Below, piece after piece: positions 46,041-56,585 of a stretch of 64,000 bases of DNA. The notes under the pieces were generated by a model, which made no database searches, was not told the origin of the DNA, and was given only the letters and a program-made list of their open reading frames with translations. Source of the stretch: Ciona savignyi (lineage: Eukaryota > Chordata > Ascidiacea > Phlebobranchia > Cionidae). The stretch is taken from assembly GCA_000149265.1 (NCBI GenBank), contig CH002036.1:213084-277083 (forward strand), given 5' to 3'. Position 1 is the first letter of the stretch, and each line of letters begins with the position of its first letter. The position numbers were made by a program, and so were the translations under genes.

Positions 46041-47212
46041 TAGGTTTTGTGTGCATGGCAAGGAAATGAAATTCGAAGAAAGGAAAGGAAAACAGCCGAT
46101 ATCTCGGAATTCGTCACGGGCTTCAATATAGTAAATTTGTGCAATCGAGATAAGAGTTTGGGATACGTTGGACAACATGGTGCAACAAACATTTTTTAAT
46201 GTTGATAAGAAAGCCCAAGTGTAATTTTCTCAATTTTTGCAACAATGAAAGGTTTTATCAGGAATCAGAATAACACTTCTTAGCCCGAGCAGGACAAACT
46301 CACAACTAGCTAATATTGTATTGGTACGTAATATTAAAATTGGCAATTAAGCTTTTTGTAGTATTTTAATATGAATTAACAGAAAGTAGTTGAATTCTGA
46401 TAAAACTTTTACTAGTGCTCACGATGCAATACTGAAAACTCGGTGTACAACCAGATTACATTACAGGATTAAAACAAAACACACCAAGCGTGTGCGTTTT
46501 ACAAGCATTTGTGTTTGTGATTTTCAAAAGTGGGTTTACAAGCATTTGTGGTTAGCAGGTAGTCTTAAATCGAGAAAATCACCTTCGTATTTCAGTTGCA
46601 AGAGTCAGATTCTACGGATATCAGTTAAAATTTTCAGTTTTAGGATTGTAAGCTGGGTTGTTCGTTACGAAACTACAAATTTAAATGCGAAAAGGTAAAT
46701 TAGAGTTTTACCATTTAAGGGAATTTCTCCGAGATTAAACCCTAAATTTTGGGTTTTGCCAAAAGTAGGTCATATTAGCTAACACATCTTAAAGTTTAAT
46801 TGCATTTAAATACTCTTTTAATACTCTTTCCAACAGGACGATCTCAGTCGGACAAAGCAATTCTGTCATACGTTTAATGAAAACCATTCCCAAACAATTT
46901 GGGGAATTCCCTAAATAATTGCAAATTAATTTGGCTGTTTAGGATGTACGTTGCGATCCCTATAATGTCTAATGACGAAGTAGGTCCAATAGTGTTTTAC
47001 GATTCTTGGCCATTAAATTCCCCTCGGAAAACTCTAAATTAAAATGGACGGTGAATGCGCCCATGTCAAAGTTTTTGACTAAAACGGACCTATAATTAAA
47101 AAAAATATTATTCTCTTGCGGTTGTTAAGTTAATTCCAATTTGTATATGCCGATATAATGCATACAAAAAATGTAAAAATTAATCATTAAAGATCAAAAC
47201 TGTATCACTTAC
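46041..47212. other. Intron or intergenic sequence left of the 47213 exon
   Basis: The plus-strand frame at 46390-46698 lacks domain or splice support. From about 46730 the sequence matches the CCP unit flank (AAACCCTAAATTTTGGGTTT, AGGACGATCTCAGTCGGAC). Confidence 0.45.
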
Positions 47213-47398
47213 AACGACAGAACGGGAGAAACGTCCATTTACCATCGATACACATCGTCTGCGTAGTGCCTGATGGTCGGAAACCGTTGTTACAGGCAAC
47301 AGAGACCTTTTCAAACTCTTCCCATGACTGTTGATTTGGATTCACCCCGACCAAACTTCCGTTTGCTGGGGCTTGTGGAATGCCGCATCTCATGATAT
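47213..47398 (-). CDS. CCP/sushi exon
   Basis: 62 codons, phase 1 to 1, donor T|GTAAGTGAT. Reads IMRCGIPQAPANGSLVGVNP, then SWEEFEKVSVACNNGF, variable part RPSGTTQTMCIDGKWTFLPF. Up to the GF it differs from the 43571 copy at few sites, but the last third differs strongly (TTQTMCIDGKWTFLPFC against NRYMRCMNGEWSHPPIC). The intron right of it is the shared block at 47430-47869. Confidence 0.88.
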
Positions 47399-47429
47399 CT
47401 GTTTGGACATTTACATTTTAAAATATTAA

Positions 47430-47869
47430 ACGATGTACTTACATAACCATTGCACCATGTTTCTAGTGTTGTTAAAGTTTACAGCAAAAACTTCTATGCT
47501 GGGATTAGGGATAAGGCTTAATTTGGTGTTGGGGTAAGATATTGTATTCGTGGTAAGAAAATTAAATTCGAAGAAAGTGAAGATTTTATTCAACAGGAAA
47601 GAATTGAGAGGTGTGCCACCTAACAAAACTTACATTACCTTGAACAAGATCTTGTACAGTAATATGGTATTTTATATAAACTAACAAACTGTGGTAATCA
47701 AGTAAATCTCTATTACAGCATTGTTTATTGCAGAATGTTGACTAAATCTATTTAAAAAACATTTGGATGTGTTACATAACAACATATTTAGAATAATAAT
47801 TTTTAGCTCTCGACGTAGGTATGTGAAACCACCCTACAAATCATTAAATTTGTTAACATTACATAATAA
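47430..47869 (-). repeat. Conserved CCP intron block, second copy
   Basis: Matches 43795-44225, including the AACAAGATCTTGTAC stretch and the CTCGACGTAGGTATGTGAAA phrase, and is likewise followed by the CTAG end of a Helitron-like element. Confidence 0.85.
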
Positions 47870-49403
47870 CTAGAGAGTGTCAACCACGTGTTTAACCACC
47901 ACTATTTGTAAACCACAAGTTGTATGCCATATATTCATGCTACAGGATCCCTAACCACAACTTGTATTTTATACACTGAATATGTAGTTTGTTTCTGCAA
48001 GCATAAACGCATGGGTCCCATAGTTATCAAACCAAACTTCTTTTCCATGTGTAGTTTAACAAATAATAAACGTCTTAAATTTACAAACATTTTCACCACA
48101 AATGTTTTAAATTAAACCTTCTTTTAAAGCGCTGAAATAAAATGAAGCTAAATTGCCAAAACAACCCGATTTAGTTTTTTATGGTTTCAGGGAATTTCCC
48201 TAGGTTTAGTAGATAAGTTTCAGTTTTTACATATGTGGGTCATGTTAAGTTAAAACTCTTAAAGTTTTAATCTGATTTGTCGACTCCTTGTTGGAGATGT
48301 CGGTGCGATATGGCATGCCTGTCACAATCATAGTTCAGGAACATATCTTCGTTTTTAACGTAATTACCCCAAGTTATTGTTTTCTTTTTTTTTAAATTAG
48401 CACAAAGTGTCTAAAGGTCTAACATTTCACCAAATCTTATTAAAGTTAGGGCAGCCGTTCAAACGCTATATGCAACAAAAAGCTAATTTATTGAAAAAAA
48501 ACCTTTTAGATTGTAACGTCTCAGGGGAATTCCCCTAGATTTATTGCCTAATATTTTGATTTCTACATATCTAGACCATGTTCTCTTACCAATGTCAAAT
48601 TTTTATTGCGATTCTACTACTTCTTTTGGTAGATGTCCGGGCCACATGGGATGTCTGTCACAATCATAATTTAAGAACAAAATCTTATTATTTAGGGTAT
48701 TTCCCCAGGTATTTTTTTATTTGTCTTAAAAGTGTAATCAGTGTTTAATGCACTTACATTTCACCAAATCTGATTCAAATCGGAGCTGTCGTTCAAGCGC
48801 TATGCCCAAAAAAGACAATTTTTTTAGAAAAAAATACCGTTTTGGTTTGTAACGCCCCAGGAGAATTCCCCTGCACTTATCACCCGAAATTTTGGTTTCT
48901 ATCTTATCACCCGAAATTTTGGTATATCTAGAACATGTTGATAAACAAATACCAAAGTTTGATTGCGATTCAATTTTTCCTTCTGGTAGATGTCGGGGTG
49001 ACATGGCGTGGTTGTCACAATCATGATTTGAGAACAAAATCTTATTTTTTAGGGTATTTCCCTAGGTAGTTTATTTTTCTTTTAAGCGTTAAATCAGTTA
49101 CTACTGCACTTACATTTCACCAAATCTGATTCAAATTGGAGCTGTCGTTCAAGCGCTACGCCCAAAAAAGCTATTTTTTTAGAAAAAAAATACCGTTTTG
49201 GTTTTTAACGTTCCAGGGGAATTCCCCTGGTTTTATCTCCCAAAATTTTTGTTTCTGCTCATCTAGACCATGTTGTCAAACAAATGGTGAAGTTTCATTG
49301 CGATTCCATCATTCCTTCTGGCCTGTCAAGCGTTTGTCGAAAAAAAAGAAAAAAACCCGGACAAACACAATATGTGTCCCAATTTTTCAAATGGGACATA
49401 TAA
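47870..49403 (-). mobile_element. Helitron-like element, complete copy 10
   Basis: Opens CTAGAGAGTGTCAACCACGT and ends GGGACATATAA. It has the distinct first unit and three 330-bp units. A 21-bp phrase containing CTTATCACCCGAAATTTTGG is duplicated at 48878-48922. It abuts copy 11 head-to-tail. Confidence 0.75.
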
Positions 49404-50415
49404 CTAGAGAGTGTAAACCACGTGTTTAACCACCACTAGTTGTAAATCACATGTTGTATGCCATATATATATATATGCTACAGGGTCCCTAACCACAATT
49501 TGTCTTTTATACACTAAGTATGTAGTTTGTTTCTGCAAGCATAAACATATGGGTCCCATAGTTAACAAACGAAACTTATTTTTCATGTTTAGTTAAATAA
49601 AGAATAAATGTTTAAGGTTTGGTAGATAAGTTTCTGTTTTACATAAGTAAGTCATGTTATGTAACAATTCTTAAAGTTTTAATCTGATTGGTCGACTTCT
49701 TGTTGGAGATGTCAGTGCGATATAGCATGCCTGCCACAATCATAATTTGGGAACATATCTTCGTATTATGGAAATTAACCTAAGTAAATGTTTTCTTTTT
49801 TAAATTGTTTAAAGTGTCTAATGTTTTAAAATTTTACCGAATTTTATTAAAATTAGAGCATCCGTTCAAGCGCTATGGCCAAAATGTAATTTATTAGAAA
49901 AAAATAGCGTTTTGGTTTTTAACGTCCCAGGGGAATTCCCTTTGATTATTCACATAAACTTTTGGTTTCTACATATCCAAACCATGTTGTATAACGAATG
50001 GCTAAGATTTATCACGATTCCATTATTCCTTCTGGTAGATGTTGGGGCGATATGGCATGCCTGTCACAATCATAATTTTAGAACAAAATCTAATTTTTGG
50101 GGTATTTCCCTAAGTAAATTTTTTATTTCTTTTAAGTGATAAATCAGTGCCTAATGCACTTACATTGCACCAAATCTTATTCAAATTGGAGCAGCTGTTC
50201 AAGCGCTATGCCACAAAAAGCGCAAATTTTCATTAAAAAAAATACCGTTTTGGTTTTTAACCGCCCAGGGGAATTCCCCTTAATTTATCACCCAAAATTT
50301 TGGTTTCTGCATATCAAGACCATGTTGTCTAATAAATGACATAGTTTCATTGCAATCCCATTATTCCCTCTGGTAGATGTCGGGGCGACATGCCATCCCT
50401 GTCAAGCGTTTGACG

Positions 50416-50446
<31 letters not shown>

Positions 50447-50495
50447 AAAACGGACAAAAACAATATGTGTCCCAATTTTTCAAATGGGACTCATA
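49404..50495 (-). mobile_element. Helitron-like element, copy 11
   Basis: Opens CTAGAGAGTGTAAACCACGT immediately after the 5' end of copy 10 and closes GGGACTCATAA at 50495. It has an (AT)n run in ATGCCATATATATATATATG and a deletion joining the 3' block directly to TTTAAGGTTTGGTAGA. Confidence 0.75.
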
Positions 50496-50930
50496 ACTAT
50501 TACCATAGTTTAACAAAATTCGGGAAAAGGGAAATTCCCTCTTTCGGCGAAAATCTAAATTAGATTCGCACTTTTAGCATTTATGCATTATTGACTGTAC
50601 CTTCACAACATGTTGTTTAAATTATTAAGTTAGGGTTGTAGCATTTTGTTCTAAAATTGTCCCCTGTCGAAATTGCATTTAATATTTTTTGGGGGGGGGA
50701 ATTATCTTCACGTGTGGGAAAAGTAGTTATTTCAGTTTGGGTAGTTATTTCAGTCCAATTCTGATGAATGTTGCAGTGTTGCTACGGCCTAAAAACGTGC
50801 GATTTAGTTGTTAAATCTGACTGGGTCCGACACAGTTAGTAAGCATTGTGTTTTTTTGTATTGACTTTTTCCGCGTGTATATTGAAAACTATTTGTTTAT
50901 AGCAAATGCTACACTACGCTACAAAACATC
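50496..50930. repeat. Second copy of the 45614-46040 segment
   Basis: Follows the 5' end of a Helitron-like copy exactly as the first copy does, so element plus flank were duplicated together as part of an approximately 4.4-4.9 kb block. Confidence 0.85.
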
Positions 50931-51622
50931 GACTTTCAAACCATCATAATAAAGGTTCGTGACAATCTTGGTGGGAAGCAAGCGCGTTGCTCTAAGCACA
51001 AGTTAAATCTGATAATCCCTGTTACGTCACTCCGGGCGACCAGTCAGGCCCGTCGAAGGCGGCGTAACATTGCCTATATCTACGATTTTAAAGAAAATAT
51101 TTACTCCTGAAAGTTTATTTTCATTTAAATACTCTTTCCTACAGGACGATCTCCGTCGGACAAAGCAATTCTGTCATGTGTTTAACGAATCTTATTTCCA
51201 AACAATTTGGGGAATTTCCCTAAGTAATTAAAAAATAATTAACTTTCTAACATTTGGTAAGGGCACTAGCAACTTACACAATTAATTTAAATTTAAGGTG
51301 TTTCAGGGGGACGTTGCGATCCCTAGAATTCTAATTACGAAACAAGTCTTATAGTGTTTTACGATTCTGGGCCATTAAATTCCCCTCGTAAAACCCTAAA
51401 TTATGAGTTTTGACATATTTATTTAGGTCATGTTGTCTATCATATCATTCTTTAAAATGGACGGTGAATGCACCCATGTCAAAATTTTTGACTAAAACGG
51501 ACCTATAATTAAAAAATATTATTCTCTTGCGGTTTATAGGTTAATTCCAATTTGTATATGCCGATATAATACATACAAAAAATGTGAAATTAATCACTAA
51601 AGATCAAAACTGTATCACTTAC

Positions 51623-51805
51623 AACGACAGATCGGGAGAATCCATTCACCATCGATACAAATCGTCTGCGTAGTGCGCGATGGTTGGAAGCCGTTGTTAC
51701 AGGCAAAAGAGACCTGTTCAAACTCTTCCCATGACTGTTGATTTGGATTCACTCCAACCAAAGTTCCGTTTGCTGGGGCTTGTGGGATGCCGCATCTCAT
51801 GGTAT
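51623..51805 (-). CDS. CCP/sushi exon, rightmost in the window
   Basis: 61 codons, phase 1 to 1, donor T|GTAAGTGAT. Reads TMRCGIPQAPANGTLVGVNP, then SWEEFEQVSFACNNGF, variable part QPSRTTQTICIDGEWILPIC. It is closest to the 47213 exon. Upstream (right) lies the shared intron block, then a Helitron-like copy, and no signal-peptide exon could be found before 54.0 kb, so the 5' end of this transcript is either far to the right or lost. Confidence 0.88.
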
Positions 51806-51834
51806 CTGTTTGGACATTTACATTTTAAAGTATT

Positions 51835-52280
51835 GAACGATGTGCTTAAATAACCATTGCACCATGTTTCTAGTGTTGTTAAAGTTACAGCAATAACTCA
51901 TATGCTGGAATTAGGGATAAGGCTAAATTTGGGGTTGGGGTAAGATTTTTTATGCGTGGTAAGAAAATTAAATTCGAAGAAAGTGAAGTTTTTTTTCAAC
52001 AGGAAAGAATTGAGAGGTGTGCCACCTAACAAAACTTGCATTACCTTGAACAAGATCTTGTACATGCAGTAATATGGTATTTTATATAAACTAACAAACT
52101 GTGGTAATCAAGTAAAACTCTATTACAGCATTTTTTATTGCAGAATGTTGACTAAATCTATTTAAAAAACATTTGGATGAGTTACGTAACAACATATTGA
52201 GAATAATAATTTTAGCTCTCGACGTAGGTATGTGAAACCACCCTACGAATCATTAAATTTGTTAACATTACATAATAACT
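51835..52280 (-). repeat. Conserved CCP intron block, third copy
   Basis: Matches 43795-44225 and 47430-47869. Unlike those, it is not followed by a CTAG end but by ACTACCTAGAGCTTAGC and about 165 bp of unique sequence. Confidence 0.85.
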
Positions 52281-52446
52281 ACTACCTAGAGCTTAGCATA
52301 TTTACCAACATATACCCCATAACAACTCTCTTCCAAAAATGTTGTTTATTTATGTAAAAATTCTCAAAAATTTATTATTCCAGTATACACGACAAACTAA
52401 AATTAAATCTTCTATTTTACACATTTTGCTGTAAATATTTAACTAA

Positions 52447-54002
52447 TTATGGGTCCCATTTGAAAAAAATGGGACACATATTGTTTTTGTCCGATTTTTT
52501 TTTCTTTTTTTTCTTTTTTTTTCTTTTTTTTCTTCGTCAAAGGTTTGACAGGCATGGCATGGCGCCCCGACATCTACCAGAAGGAATAATGGAATCGTAA
52601 TGAAACTTAGCCATTTGTTAGACAACATGGTATAGATATGCAGAAACCAAAATTTTGGGTGATAAATCTAGGGGAATTCCCCTGGGAGGTTAAAAACCAA
52701 AACGGTATTTTTTATAAAAAAAATTAGCTTTTTGTGGCATAGCGCTTAAACAGCTGCTCCAATTTAATTAAGATTTGGTGGAATGTAAGTGCATTTAGAC
52801 ACTGATTTAACACTTGGAAAAAAATAAAAAAATTACCTAGGGAAATACCCTAAAAAATAAGATTTTGTTCTCAAATCGACGATCTGATGACTAGGCATGG
52901 CATGTCGCCCCGACATCTACCAAAAGAGATAATGGAATCGTAATATAACTTATCCATTTGTTAGACAACAGGGTCTAGATATACAGAAACCAAAATGTTG
53001 AGTGATTAATCAAGGGGAATTCCCCTGGGGGGTTAAAAACCAAAACGGTATTTTTTTATGAAAAATTTAGCTTTTTGTGGCATAGCGCTTAAACGGCTGT
53101 TCCAATTTGAATAAGAGTTGGTGGAATGTAAGAGCATTACCTGCTTATTTAACAATTATAAAAATATAAAAAAAAATATCTAGAGAAATACCCTAAAAAT
53201 AAGATTTTGTTCTCAAATCATGATTGTGACAGGCATGGCATGACGCCCCGACATCTACCAGAAGGAATAATAAAATAGTAATGAAGCTTTGTTATTTGTT
53301 AGACAACATGGTCTAGATACGCAGGAGCAAAATTGTGGGTGATAAATCTAGGGGAAATCCCCGGAGACGTTAAAATCCAAATCGGTTATTTTTCTGAAAA
53401 AAATAGATTTTTGGAAAATAACGTTTAACCGGCTGCTCTAATTTTGATCAGATTTTGTGAAATGCTAGATCGTTATCCACCCTGTGTCACTTAAAAGAAA
53501 GAAAATATTTACTTAGGGTAACTACCTTAAAAACGAAGATATGTTCCGGACTAATGATTGTGACAAGCATGCCACATTGCACTGACATTTCCAACAAGGA
53601 TTCGTCAAATCGGATTAAAACTTTAAGAATTGATAGTTAACATGACCCACATGTGTAAAAATAGAAACTTATTTACCAAACTCATGGGGAATTCCCCGAA
53701 GCCATGAAAAACTAAATCGAACTGTTTAAGGAATTTAGCTTCATTTCAATACAGCACTTAAAAAAAGCTTTAATTTAAAACATTTGTGATGAAATCTTTG
53801 TAAATCTATCACGATTTTTTTTTACCTACACACGGAGAAGAAGTTTGGTTTGATGATTACTATGGGACCCATAAGTTTATGCTTGCAGAAACAAAAACTA
53901 CATACACAGTGTATAAATTACAAAATGTGTAGCATGAATATATGGCATACAGCATGTGTTTTACAAATAGTTGTGGTTAAACACGTGATTGACACTCTCT
54001 AG
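52447..54002 (+). mobile_element. Helitron-like element, complete copy 12
   Basis: Starts TTATGGGTCCCATTTG with the hairpin, followed by a long (TTTTTTTCT)n tract, three 330-bp units, the distinct last unit and the 3' block ending GATTGACACTCTCTAG at 54002, followed by T. It ends 13 bp before the splice acceptor of a fibrinogen-related exon. Confidence 0.75.
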
Positions 54003-54015
54003 TTTATATTAACAG

Positions 54016-54391
54016 CTCCTTTTTCATCCGCTCTGCTCAGCAAAATTATACTTTGAAAGTGACAGGTTACTCTGGGAATGCAGGTAAATCAGGTGACGGT
54101 TGGAAATATTTACTCGTTTTCAAACGGCATTTCCGTAGGAGATTCGCTTTACTACCACAACGGGCGACCCTTTAGCACCAAGGACGTGGAAAACGATTCC
54201 GGCAGTCGTAATTGCGCTGTCCACCACCATGGAGCTTGGTGGTATATCATGGTTGTCTCAATTCCAACTTAACCGGGGAGTACTTAAAGTGCCAAACCAC
54301 AACAGACCGAGCTGCAAGTTGGGGTGGATTTCACGATACAAAATACTCGCTGAAGTTTATCGAGATGAAGTTCAGGCCAAGAGAAGACTAG
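54016..54391 (+). pseudogene. Fibrinogen-related domain (FReD) C-terminal exon, frameshifted
   Basis: After a TATTAACAG acceptor the frame reads [23 protein letters not shown] in one frame, then [20 protein letters not shown] and [12 protein letters not shown] in a second, then [14 protein letters not shown] and YSLKFIEMKFRPRED in a third, ending TAG at 54389-54391. These are the C-terminal hallmarks of the fibrinogen domain: GYSGNAG, DxxNDxxxxxCA with GAWW, and the closing KFxEMKxRP. Two frameshifts (near 54085-54100 and near 54245) mean it is broken, unless the assembly is wrong. FReDs are lectin-like recognition modules. The upstream exons are missing, probably displaced by the insertion at 52447-54002. 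Confidence 0.75.
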
Positions 54392-54413
54392 TAATAATAT
54401 AAACCTGGGGCGG

Positions 54414-54600
54414 TATTCTGAGCTTTTACTCGCACGTAAGACTTACGATCTCGTAACTCTTTGACGCTGCGAGCAAGTTTCGAGCGCGGAGCTTAAGAGT
54501 GAAATTGCTATTCCGAACGACACTTGCAAATGACTCGCATTGGCTGACGCAAAAAGGAGAGAAATGCGTCAAAACGTGAGAAAAAGGATCGACCAAAACA
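54414..54600 (+). mobile_element. Left end of a PIF/Harbinger-type element
   Basis: GGGGCGGTATTCTGAGCTTT followed by a GC-rich stretch with repeats of CTCG/CGAG (TTACTCGCACG, CTTGCAAATGACTCGC) looks like a PIF/Harbinger terminal and subterminal region. No inverted partner (GCTCAGAATACCGCCCC) is present up to 64 kb, so only the left end remains. The call is by style. Confidence 0.45.
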
Positions 54601-54650
54601 AAGAACCGTTTGCCGCACCAGCCTTTGCACGCTGTTTTACTTGCAAATAA

Positions 54651-55923
54651 ATGTCTTCCAAAACAACAAAAATTGCTAAGAGTAGAAAGCGTGTTGCTAA
54701 TTGGAGCGAAGAAGAAGTTAAAGCATTAGTAGAGGGAATACAAACTCATAAAAAGCATGTTATGGGTTCATTTTCTTCGGAAATATCAGCAGATTCTAAA
54801 TCCCAAGCATGGAAACTTGTAACTCTGAATGTAAGTCTTAAGTATAAGTGGCAGACGTTTTCACATGTTTGCTGTGATCTTTGCTTTTAAATCCGATATG
54901 TTAATTCATTTTTGAGACTGCAATTCTGTAACTTGACTGGTTATTTTTAAATTACCAGACTCAATGCTACCGTACAAGCACCGGTAGCCTACTATGTGGC
55001 CAAAGCATCCCACTGCCCTGTGCAATTTATAATAAACAGTGGATTGGCATTTAATGCCATATTATTAGGTTAATTCTGTGAATATTTCTGGTATAAATCG
55101 AACTGCTGAACAAGTAAAGCATAAGTGGTGTAATATTAAAAGTACTGCAAAGAAAATGGTCTCAAATTGTAAAGGTGAACGCATAAAGACTGGTGGAGGT
55201 AAAAACACTGTGAAATCTCCCACTGACCTCCACTACAGAGTGATCGGCATAATTGGAGAAGAGTCAGTAACGGGAGTTGAGGGCGTTGCGGATTTGGATA
55301 CTAGTTCCAGTTAAGTGACGAATTACCATTTTACATTTATTTATACATCGGTTGGTAATTTAGTCTTCAGGTGTTAAAACACTGTTAATGTGGTGTTTGC
55401 AGTACCGTACCAGTAAATTAGCAATGATCCGTATTTTTTGCAATTTACATTTGCAGAAGCCGAACAAACGCATTCTGGAACTACTGAACCACAGCAGCTT
55501 ATTTATACACAAGTAGATTCCTCATCACAGCCAACAACAGGCTGTGAATTACTGGCGCCATTTTCAAAGTATGGCAAGGTACTGACCATTGACCCCAATG
55601 AAAGTAATGAAACCACACTAATATTGCAAGAAGATGTGCTGCCACCAACAAGTCCTGCTTCATCTGATTATCCTGCCTCCTCATTTACTGGAATGTTGAA
55701 GAGACAATCCAAAAGAAAATGAATTGGTAAAAGTGATGAAGAAATCATATTTATTCAAAAAGAAATATTAGAACAAATTCATGAACTTAACAAAACACAG
55801 AGATTACAATTACAAGAAATGATAAGACGGAATGAGATTCAATGTGAAAAACTTGAGCTGGAACGACAGACAAACTGTGAAAAAGGTCCCAGCTCAAGCC
55901 AACCATTTACAGTAGATGATTAA
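54651..55923 (+). pseudogene. Myb/SANT-like DNA-binding protein of a PIF/Harbinger-type transposon
   Basis: Three exons in phase: 54651-54830 (donor GTAAGT), 55069-55309, 55457-55923. The protein starts MSSKTTKIAKSRKRVANWSE with a Trp-centred trihelix/Myb-SANT domain (ANWSEEEVKALVEGI, then INRTAEQVKHKWCNIKSTAK). A Ser/Thr/Pro-rich middle follows (LIYTQVDSSSQPTTG), then a C-terminal coiled coil (EILEQIHELNKTQRLQLQEM) ending SQPFTVDD. Such proteins accompany the PIF/Harbinger transposase and carry it to DNA and into the nucleus. A TGA at 55720-55722 interrupts the frame before the coiled coil, so the gene is probably dead. It lies outside the inverted ends of the neighbouring 56214-60403 element and so belongs to another transposon. 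Confidence 0.7.
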
Positions 55924-56213
55924 CTGCATAGACTTGTTTATACGTACTGTTATTTCACCCGATTCGTTACGGATTAGCCCATAGTATGGGACATGGTTTG
56001 GTATGATTAGCGCATAGTATGCAGCCATAGTCGTATTTGCATACCACATGGTACGGCGATTAAGCATATTATGGTTGATCGCCATATTTTGTAAAATCAT
56101 CGCATTGGTTACGCATGACTTATTTTCAGATTAAACAGTGTGTGGTAGCGTACGTTGGTGTAGCCTGAAAAGCTTCGGAGGATTAGTTAGAATTCCATTT
56201 TAGCATGTTCAAT
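55924..56213. other. Spacer between the two transposon remnants
   Basis: Contains a diverged short repeat (GATTAGCCCATAGTATG and GATTAGCGCATAGTATG at 55971 and 56006) and no exon. The expected right end of the left-hand element is not seen. Confidence 0.4.
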
Positions 56214-56585
56214 GGGGTTCGCCGTCGATAGCTCCACTTGGGGCGCAATTGAGCAATTTGGGTCCTAAGTCTGGCGGCAAAAACTAAAGCTGATATTCTC
56301 CACACGTTTTGTAGGGTTTGTGTCTTGTGTGTTACCGGTATGATAGTTACATAACATTAGATGTTTTTAGACCGCAGTTCTGAATTAAGTTCCGTGTATA
56401 AGAATATATCCTTAAACTAGAATATATCTATTGACAAACTTAGTATAGGCCAGCTTAGTTTAGTGCAGATTGCAGTATGTGGCGATTGTATTGATAGCAG
56501 AACAGCGACGGGCAGATAGTTATTATATATTATTCCGCAGACCTTTGGTTAAATTCCAACATAATTGCCTTGAGTTTTCTTTATA

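Noticed and set aside
46390-46698. 102-residue plus-strand frame
   Set aside because: No domain and no splice support, and the frame begins within AT-rich intron-like sequence of the CCP duplication block.
20087-51805. Naming the CCP genes after a specific known ascidian receptor (such as a variable complement-receptor-like protein) or the FReD genes after self-sterility genes
   Set aside because: Domain type fits, but no sequence feature visible here distinguishes those genes from other CCP or FReD genes.
17779-54002. Treating the CTAG-ending element as a terminal-inverted-repeat transposon with TAA target duplication
   Set aside because: TAA often flanks both ends, but CTAGAGAGTG and TATGGGTCCC are not inverted copies, and TAA at the 5' side is part of the conserved terminus.
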